64,000 nt of DNA from Microbacterium sp. SMR1 (lineage in GTDB: Bacteria > Actinomycetota > Actinomycetes > Actinomycetales > Microbacteriaceae), in the NCBI RefSeq assembly GCF_003289625.1, contig NZ_QMBN01000002.1, positions 116,241-180,240 of the forward strand, read 5' to 3'. Shown here in pieces: positions 58,837 through 64,000 of the stretch (position 1 is the first letter of the stretch; every line of letters starts with the position of its first letter). The translations under genes were made by a program, and so were the position numbers. The notes beneath the pieces were generated by a model. It saw nothing but the letters and a program-made list of their open reading frames with translations, ran no database searches and was not told where the DNA came from.

Positions 58837-60975
58837 ATGACCGACATTTCCCCTGCCACCACACGCGCCCGTCGCGACCGTCGAGGTGCCCGCGTGCTCG
58901 GCTGGCTCGCCGCTGCCGCGATCGCGCTGGCCCCTCTCGCCTCTCCGGCAGCCGCTCTCGCCGATTCCCCGCCGAGCCCGGCCCCGACCCCGACGGCCAG
59001 TGCGACGCCCGGAGCCCCCGGCATCGCCTCGCTCATCGCCGCTCCCGCGAGCGGCGGCATCGTCGCAACCGGCGCGGACGCCGTCATCTCGATCGACCAG
59101 CGCAACGGATCGCCGCGCGCGCTGCCCGCCGGCACGCTGTCGGTGACCTTGTCACGCTCGGCCCTGACCTCTCCACAGGCGGTCGTCGACTGGCTGCGGC
59201 CCGACGCTGACGCTGACGAAGCCCTGCCGGCCTTTGAAGAGGTCGCGCGCGCCGACGTCGCCGAGCTCCCCGCGGGTGACGAGCGCGCCACTGACGTGTC
59301 GATCCCGGCGACCGAGAAGAACCTCGTCGGTCTCGCCCCCGGCGTGTACCCGATCGCCGTGTCGGGCCCCGGCGGCTCGGCGCGCACGGTCATCACCGTG
59401 CCCCGTCCCGACGCCCCGGCACGCACGGCGACCGTCATCGTCCCCGTCACCGCAGGGGCCCGCACCACAGGCCTGCTCACGGCGACCGAGCTCACGGAGC
59501 TCACCGCCGAAGGCGGGGCGCTCAGCGCGGTTCTCGACGCCGTCACCGGGACGACTGCGGTGCTCGCGATCGATCCCGCGATCGTGGCGTCGATCCGCGT
59601 TCTGGGCTCGGGCGCGCCGGCAGATGCCGTGGGCTGGCTCACGAGCCTCATGGCGCTTCCCAACGAGCGCTTCGCCCTGCAGTTCGGCGACGCCGACCTC
59701 GCGACCCAGGTGCACGCCGGCCTGACAGCCCCGCTCGAACCCACGACGCTCGAGCCGTACGCGGACCCGGCGAACTTCAGCGCCGCAGCGGGTTCCACCG
59801 CTCCCGCCAGCGTGCCCGACACGCGTCAGCTCCTCGCGGTCGGAACCGCGGCGAACACTGTTCGCGACGTCTTCTGGCCCGCCAGCGGCACAGCCGGCGC
59901 GAACGTCGTCACGACCGTCGACGCTCAGGCCGGAGCGGATGCCGACGCGCTGACTCTCGTGCCGTCCGACACCGTCTCCGGGGGCGATAGCAGGGTTCGC
60001 GCCGCGATCGGTGACGCCGACCTGCTCGTGTACGACCAGGTGGTCTCGGCCGAGCTGGCGCGCGTCGCCGCGGCATCCGACGACGCACCGGTTCGCAATG
60101 CCGAGCTCGCTGCGGCGAACGCGCAGGTCGCCCTGAGCGGCGACCGCCCGATCGTGGCGACGATCGACCGTCCCGCGACGAGCTCACGCGCCAGCGTCCG
60201 AGCGGCCATCACGGCGGTCACCGGCAGCCCGGGAGCGGCGCCGACCTCACTCCAGGATCTCCGCGCCGCCGACCGCGCCCAGGTCACCGTTGCCGATATC
60301 CCCGCCGATGACGATCGCGTCGCAGCCCTGCAGCGCTTCCTCGCCGACGAGGAACGGCTCGCGACCTTCGCCACGGCGTTGGTCGAACCCGCGCAGCTGA
60401 CGGCGCGGGAACGCACCGCCATCCTCCAGCTGATCGGCGACGCCTGGCTGGCCGAGCCGATCGGCTGGGCAGCGGCCGTGGCGCAGCACGAGGAGAACAC
60501 CGAGAGCACGCTGGACGCGGTCGGCATCGCCAACCCCGGCACGATCAACTTCCTCGCGACGAGTGCCCCGATCCCCGTTACCGTGCGTAACGACCTGCCC
60601 TGGCCGGTCTCGCTCGTGCTCTTCGCCGAGACCGGCGACCCCCGCCTGATCGTGCAGAAGACGACGGTCGTCGAAGCGGGCGCGCAGCAGAACACCCGCG
60701 TCGACGTGCCGGTCGAGGCGCGCGTCGGAAGCGGCGAGACCACCCTCAGCCTGCAGCTGCGGAGCACGGCAGCCGTGCCGATCGGCGCGTCGGAGCGCAT
60801 CGGCCTCACCGTGCGCGCCGAGTGGGAGTCGGTCGGCATCACCGCCATCGTCATCATCGTCGTCGTCCTCACCGCAGGCGGCGTGATCCGGACGATTCTG
60901 AAGCTGCGACGTCGGCGGAGCGAGACCCCCTCCGGAAAGAACGACATCCCCGAACAGCAGGAGAACACCGAGTGA
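58837..60975 (+). CDS. DUF6049 family secreted membrane-anchored protein
   Basis: This 712-residue protein has a signal peptide (about 1-43), a Pro/Ala/Thr-rich linker, an Ig-like N-terminal region, a large extracellular body and a C-terminal helix (about 665-690, ITAIVIIVVVLTAGGVI) followed by a basic tail (KLRRRRSE). In actinobacteria the gene is conserved immediately upstream of murJ. Its role is unknown, but the location implies envelope biogenesis. It shares a GTGA overlap with murJ, so the two are translationally coupled. Confidence 0.85.
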   Translation: MTDISPATTRARRDRRGARVLGWLAAAAIALAPLASPAAALADSPPSPAPTPTASATPGAPGIASLIAAPASGGIVATGADAVISIDQRNGSPRALPAGTLSVTLSRSALTSPQAVVDWLRPDADADEALPAFEEVARADVAELPAGDERATDVSIPATEKNLVGLAPGVYPIAVSGPGGSARTVITVPRPDAPARTATVIVPVTAGARTTGLLTATELTELTAEGGALSAVLDAVTGTTAVLAIDPAIVASIRVLGSGAPADAVGWLTSLMALPNERFALQFGDADLATQVHAGLTAPLEPTTLEPYADPANFSAAAGSTAPASVPDTRQLLAVGTAANTVRDVFWPASGTAGANVVTTVDAQAGADADALTLVPSDTVSGGDSRVRAAIGDADLLVYDQVVSAELARVAAASDDAPVRNAELAAANAQVALSGDRPIVATIDRPATSSRASVRAAITAVTGSPGAAPTSLQDLRAADRAQVTVADIPADDDRVAALQRFLADEERLATFATALVEPAQLTARERTAILQLIGDAWLAEPIGWAAAVAQHEENTESTLDAVGIANPGTINFLATSAPIPVTVRNDLPWPVSLVLFAETGDPRLIVQKTTVVEAGAQQNTRVDVPVEARVGSGETTLSLQLRSTAAVPIGASERIGLTVRAEWESVGITAIVIIVVVLTAGGVIRTILKLRRRRSETPSGKNDIPEQQENTE

Positions 60976-62579
60976 GCGGAATCGGCCGGGCAGGAGCGGT
61001 CGTCGCCGCGGGAACACTCGTCTCCCGGGTCACGGGCCTCGTGCGCAACATCGTGCTCGCGGCGGCGCTACCGGTGATCGCCACCAGCGCGACCGGCGGG
61101 GCAGCCAATGCGTTCGCGATCGCCAATCAGCTGCCGAACAACATCTACGCGATCATCTCGTCCGGCCTTCTGGCCGGCGTCATCGTCCCGCAGATCATCC
61201 AGGCGGCGAAGCATCGCGACGGCGGCAGCGCCTTCGTCTCCAAGCTCCTGACACTCGGAACCACCGCCCTGTTCATCACGACCGTCATCGCCGTCGTCGC
61301 GGCGCCGCTGCTGGTCGTGGCGTTCGGCTCCCGGCTGAGCCCCGAGGCCTCGGCGCTGACGCTGGCATTCGCCTACTGGTGCCTGCCGCAGCTGCTCTTC
61401 TACGGTATCTACGCCCTTCTCGGCGAAATCCTCAACGCGCGCGGAGTGTTCGGCCCCTTCGCCTGGTCGCCGATCGTGAACAACATCGTGTCGATCATCG
61501 GCTTCCTCGTCTTCATCTGGCTCTTCGGCGTCCAAGAGGACGTGGTCGGCTGGACTCCGACGATGGTGGCTGTCATCGCCGGCACCGCGACGGCGGGCAT
61601 CGTCGCACAGGCGGGCGTGCTCCTGCTGTTCTGGCGCCGCGCTGGCCTGCACATCCGTCCCGACTTCCGGTGGCGAGGGATCGGGCTGCGGCACATCGGC
61701 CGCCTCGCGGGCTGGACATTCTTGATGGTCCTGGTCGGCCAGCTCGCCGGCCTCGTCCAGTCGACTCTCGTGAGCGCGGCATCCAACGCCGGTGCCTCGG
61801 TGGCGGCGATGTCCTACGCGTGGCTGGTGTTCATGCTGCCGTTCTCGGTCATCGTACTGTCGATCGGAACGCCCTACTTCACCCGTCTGAGCGCGCATGT
61901 CGCCACGGGGCGACCCGATGCGCTCCGCTCCGATCTGGACGCCGCCACCCGAACCATCGGGATCTTCATGGTCGGTGCGCTGGCCGCGATCGTGGCAGCG
62001 ATTCTGCCCATCTCGCGCGTCTTCACGGACGGTCCGCAGACGGCGGCGACGTTCGCCTGGGTCCTCGCCGCGTATCTTGTCGCTCTGCTGCCCCTGTCGT
62101 TCCAGTTCGTGCTGCAGCGCACCTTCTACGCCCACCAGGACACGCGGACACCATTCGTGTTCACGTTGGTGCAGGCGATCCTCGTCGCCGCGACCGCCGT
62201 CGCGGCCTACCTCCTGCTGCCCGTCGAGTATCTCGCCGTCGGCATCGCGCTGGGGCAGTCGCTCGCCAACATCGTGCAGCTGGTGCTCGCGGTCATCCTC
62301 CTGCGCCGGAAGATCGGCCCGCTCGGCCTGGGCGGTGCGGTACGCGGCGTTCTGCGCTTCGTCGCCGCCGGCATCCCCGCCTGCGCCGCCGGCTGGGCCG
62401 TCTCGCTGCTCCTGGCACGTGTGTGGGGGTGGACGATCGAGACGTTCGCCGCAGCGCTCGTCGGCGGTGCCGTCATCGGCCTGGCGACCCTCGTCGTCTA
62501 CGTCATCCTCCTCGCCCTTCTGCGCGCGCCGGAGCTGACCACGGCCGTTCGCACGGTGCGACGCATCCTCGGCCGCTGA
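60972..62579 (+). CDS. murJ: lipid II flippase MurJ (MviN family)
   Basis: This 535-residue MATE-superfamily (MOP) flippase with about 14 helices moves lipid II across the cytoplasmic membrane for peptidoglycan synthesis. It starts VSGIGRAGAVVAAGTLVSRVTGLVRNIVLAAALP, with QLPNNIYAIISSGLLAGVIVPQI and LGEILNARGVFGPFAWSPIVNNIV as MviN landmarks. There is no C-terminal pseudokinase as in Mycobacterium MviN. The GTG start overlaps the DUF6049 stop (GTGA). The upstream in-frame extension is not real. Confidence 0.95.
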   Translation: MSGIGRAGAVVAAGTLVSRVTGLVRNIVLAAALPVIATSATGGAANAFAIANQLPNNIYAIISSGLLAGVIVPQIIQAAKHRDGGSAFVSKLLTLGTTALFITTVIAVVAAPLLVVAFGSRLSPEASALTLAFAYWCLPQLLFYGIYALLGEILNARGVFGPFAWSPIVNNIVSIIGFLVFIWLFGVQEDVVGWTPTMVAVIAGTATAGIVAQAGVLLLFWRRAGLHIRPDFRWRGIGLRHIGRLAGWTFLMVLVGQLAGLVQSTLVSAASNAGASVAAMSYAWLVFMLPFSVIVLSIGTPYFTRLSAHVATGRPDALRSDLDAATRTIGIFMVGALAAIVAAILPISRVFTDGPQTAATFAWVLAAYLVALLPLSFQFVLQRTFYAHQDTRTPFVFTLVQAILVAATAVAAYLLLPVEYLAVGIALGQSLANIVQLVLAVILLRRKIGPLGLGGAVRGVLRFVAAGIPACAAGWAVSLLLARVWGWTIETFAAALVGGAVIGLATLVVYVILLALLRAPELTTAVRTVRRILGR

Positions 62580-62603
62580 CACCCCTCCCCCCACGGCCGC
62601 CGG

Positions 62604-62629
62604 GGAATGCCTCGCGGCTACCATGGGTT
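62604..62629 (+). promoter_or_regulatory. SigR/SigH-type promoter of trxB
   Basis: GGAAT (62604-62608), an 18-base spacer and GTT (62627-62629) match the GGAAT-N18-GTT consensus of the actinobacterial thiol-stress sigma factors (SigR of Streptomyces, SigH of Mycobacterium). The start site expected about 6-8 bases further gives a leader of about 50 bases before the trxB start. Confidence 0.75.
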
Positions 62630-62684
62630 GGACGTGTCGGGGTATCCGCGACGCGGATTCCAGACCCCAGAAAGGGATGTCGAC

Positions 62685-63716
62685 GTGCGACAGGTCATCA
62701 TCATCGGATCCGGCCCCGCCGGTTACACGGCCGCGATCTACGCGGCGCGCGCGAACCTGAAGCCGCTGCTGATCGCGAGCTCGGTCGAAGCGGGCGGCGA
62801 GCTGATGAACACCACCGAGGTCGAGAACTTCCCCGGCTTCCCCGAGGGCATCATGGGGCCCGACCTCATGACCAAGATGCAGGAGCAGGCCGAGAAGTTC
62901 GGCACCGAGGTCCTCTACGACGACGTCGTCGAGCTCGACATCGACGGACCGGTAAAGAAGGTCACCCTCGGCAGTGGCGCCACCCACGAGGCTGACAGCC
63001 TGGTCTTCGCGACCGGCTCGGCCCCGCGCAAGATCGGCATCGAGGGCGAGAGCCGCCTGTCGGGCCGTGGCGTGTCGTACTGCGCCACCTGCGACGGCTT
63101 CTTCTTCCGCGAGCGCACGATCGCCGTCGTCGGCGGCGGCGACTCGGCCATGGAAGAGGCGACGTTCCTGACGAAGTTCGCGTCGAAGGTCTACGTGATC
63201 CACCGTCGCGACGAGCTGCGCGCCTCGAAGATCATGCAGAACCGCGCGATGAGCAACGACAAGATCGAGTTCGTCTGGAACAGCGAGGTCGCCGACATCC
63301 TGGGCGAGGATGCCGTCACCGGCGTCGTCCTCCGCGACACGGTCAACGGCTCGACGCGTGAGCTCGCGCTCGACGGCATCTTCGTGGCGATCGGATACGA
63401 CCCCCGCACGCACCTCGTGCACGGATCTCTCGACCTCACGGAGCACGGCACCGTCTGGGTCGACGGTCGCTCCTCGCGCACCTCCGTCCCCGGCGTCTTC
63501 GCGGCCGGCGACGTCATCGACCCGACGTACCGCCAGGCGGTCACCGCCGCGGGCAGCGGAACCGTCGCTGCACTCGATGTCGAGCACTACCTCGCCGCCC
63601 TGGGCGAAGCGTCCGAGCCCGCGGCCGACAGCTCCCCGCTCCGCGGTCGCCCCGACGAGGGCCTCGAGTCACTTGTCGCCGAGACCGAGACGAACGACGA
63701 GAGCGACGCGGCCTGA
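62685..63716 (+). CDS. trxB: thioredoxin-disulfide reductase
   Basis: This 343-residue flavoprotein passes electrons from NADPH to thioredoxin. It has the FAD loop [20 protein letters not shown] at the N-terminus, redox CATC (133-136, in [11 protein letters not shown]), the NADPH loop [27 protein letters not shown] and the second FAD motif [23 protein letters not shown]. The GTG start is supported by AAAGGG upstream and because an upstream in-frame ATG lies inside the SigR-type promoter. A C-terminal tail of about 30 acidic residues is unusual for the family. Confidence 0.96.
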   Translation: MRQVIIIGSGPAGYTAAIYAARANLKPLLIASSVEAGGELMNTTEVENFPGFPEGIMGPDLMTKMQEQAEKFGTEVLYDDVVELDIDGPVKKVTLGSGATHEADSLVFATGSAPRKIGIEGESRLSGRGVSYCATCDGFFFRERTIAVVGGGDSAMEEATFLTKFASKVYVIHRRDELRASKIMQNRAMSNDKIEFVWNSEVADILGEDAVTGVVLRDTVNGSTRELALDGIFVAIGYDPRTHLVHGSLDLTEHGTVWVDGRSSRTSVPGVFAAGDVIDPTYRQAVTAAGSGTVAALDVEHYLAALGEASEPAADSSPLRGRPDEGLESLVAETETNDESDAA

Positions 63717-63728
63717 CGGCCGCACCGC

Positions 63729-63754
63729 GGAACAATTCACCCGCCCACGTCGTT
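63729..63754 (+). promoter_or_regulatory. SigR/SigH-type promoter of trxA
   Basis: GGAAC (63729-63733), an 18-base spacer and GTT (63752-63754) give the variant GGAAC-N18-GTT, which is also accepted by SigR/SigH and other ECF factors. The thioredoxin start codon is 33 bases downstream. With the trxB promoter this gives each gene its own oxidative-stress promoter. Confidence 0.65.
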
Positions 63755-63787
63755 GACGTAGGCGACACCCTTTCGAAGGAGATCACC

Positions 63788-64000
63788 ATGACCGCCAAGG
63801 CCACGACCGAGAGCACCTGGCAGCAGGACGTCCTCGACGCCGATGGACCCGTCCTCGTCGACTTCTGGGCCGCCTGGTGCGGTCCGTGCCGCATGGTCGG
63901 ACCCATCCTCGACGAGATCGCCACCGAGCACCCCGAGAAGATCACGGTGCTCAAGCTGAACGTCGACGAGAACCCCAACCTCGCCATGCAGTACCAGATC
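63788..64000 (+). CDS. trxA: thioredoxin, N-terminal part (3' truncated by window)
   Basis: The first 71 residues are present and the frame stays open at the window end. The start [34 protein letters not shown] contains the classical WCGPC active site (about 34-38). [19 protein letters not shown] follows, as in thioredoxin. A SigR/SigH-type promoter and GAAGGAG SD lie upstream. Thioredoxin receives electrons from TrxB, encoded just upstream. Confidence 0.95.
   Translation, partial: MTAKATTESTWQQDVLDADGPVLVDFWAAWCGPCRMVGPILDEIATEHPEKITVLKLNVDENPNLAMQYQI

Noticed and set aside
62607..62684. Longer trxB start at the ATG at 62607
   Set aside because: It lies inside the SigR-type promoter and would add 26 residues unlike the family; the GTG at 62685 has an SD and the normal N-terminus.

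Overview
The window is chromosomal DNA from a high-GC actinobacterium, most probably a Microbacteriaceae species close to Microbacterium. The evidence is the strong GC bias at third codon positions, the rpsF-ssb-rpsR-rplI-dnaB block, the DUF6049-murJ-trxB-trxA block known from actinobacterial origin regions, LAXTG (class E type) sortase signals, and many ATGA/GTGA stop-start overlaps. The genus is inferred from gene content and recalled protein similarity; no database search was made. No rRNA, tRNA, CRISPR array, transposase, integrase or phage gene was seen.

Layout. (1) 1-3 kb: the tail of an epoxide hydrolase, a small membrane protein, a TupA-like ATP-grasp protein and the replicative helicase gene dnaB. 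A 463-bp non-coding stretch upstream of dnaB holds DnaA-box-like sequences. (2) 3.4-6 kb: two repetitive surface proteins. One is a Val/Pro-repeat protein; the other has six chaplin-like repeats and a LAKTG anchor. A hairpin-rich spacer follows. (3) 6.3-8 kb: the ribosomal/SSB operon rpsF-ssb-rpsR-rplI. (4) 8.1-10.3 kb: two conserved genes of unknown function. (5) 10.5-22.7 kb: an IclR-type regulator diverges from an 11-gene operon. The operon encodes a branched-chain-amino-acid/amide type ABC importer, an MmgE/PrpD protein, an isochorismatase-like amidase, two allantoinase/imidase-like proteins of the polysaccharide-deacetylase fold, an MFS transporter and an Old Yellow Enzyme. The set would fit catabolism of a cyclic imide or related N-heterocycle. 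(6) 22.8-31.3 kb: a LacI regulator diverges from a glycoside operon: GH2 glycosidase, sugar ABC importer, YesL-like protein and two SDRs.

(7) 31.4-43.1 kb: a ten-gene operon headed by its own LacI regulator. It encodes a sugar ABC importer, two ADP-ribosylglycohydrolase-family proteins, a ribokinase-type kinase, a TIM-barrel/FGE-domain fusion, a class III CoA-transferase and a CitE-like lyase. This looks like a complete but unassigned pathway for a ribosylated compound. (8) 43.2-46.4 kb: a TMEM175-type channel, an Imm-5-like protein, DUF779 and an aldehyde dehydrogenase. (9) 46.6-50.3 kb: a wall-anchored double-GH43 enzyme under a LacI-type operator. (10) 50.4-58.7 kb: two DUF2231 membrane proteins, MalQ, a PF06475 protein, a near-perfect parS site, a GAF/AcoR-like regulator, CCA tRNA nucleotidyltransferase and a methyltransferase. 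(11) 58.8-64 kb: DUF6049, murJ, trxB and trxA, the last cut by the window end. trxB and trxA each carry their own match to the SigR/SigH-type promoter consensus.

The two ends are origin-proximal housekeeping regions. The middle, about 10-50 kb, is an accessory block of transporter-plus-enzyme operons, each with a local regulator. Given trxB-trxA at the right edge and the parS-like site, oriC probably lies beyond the right edge; this is inference.
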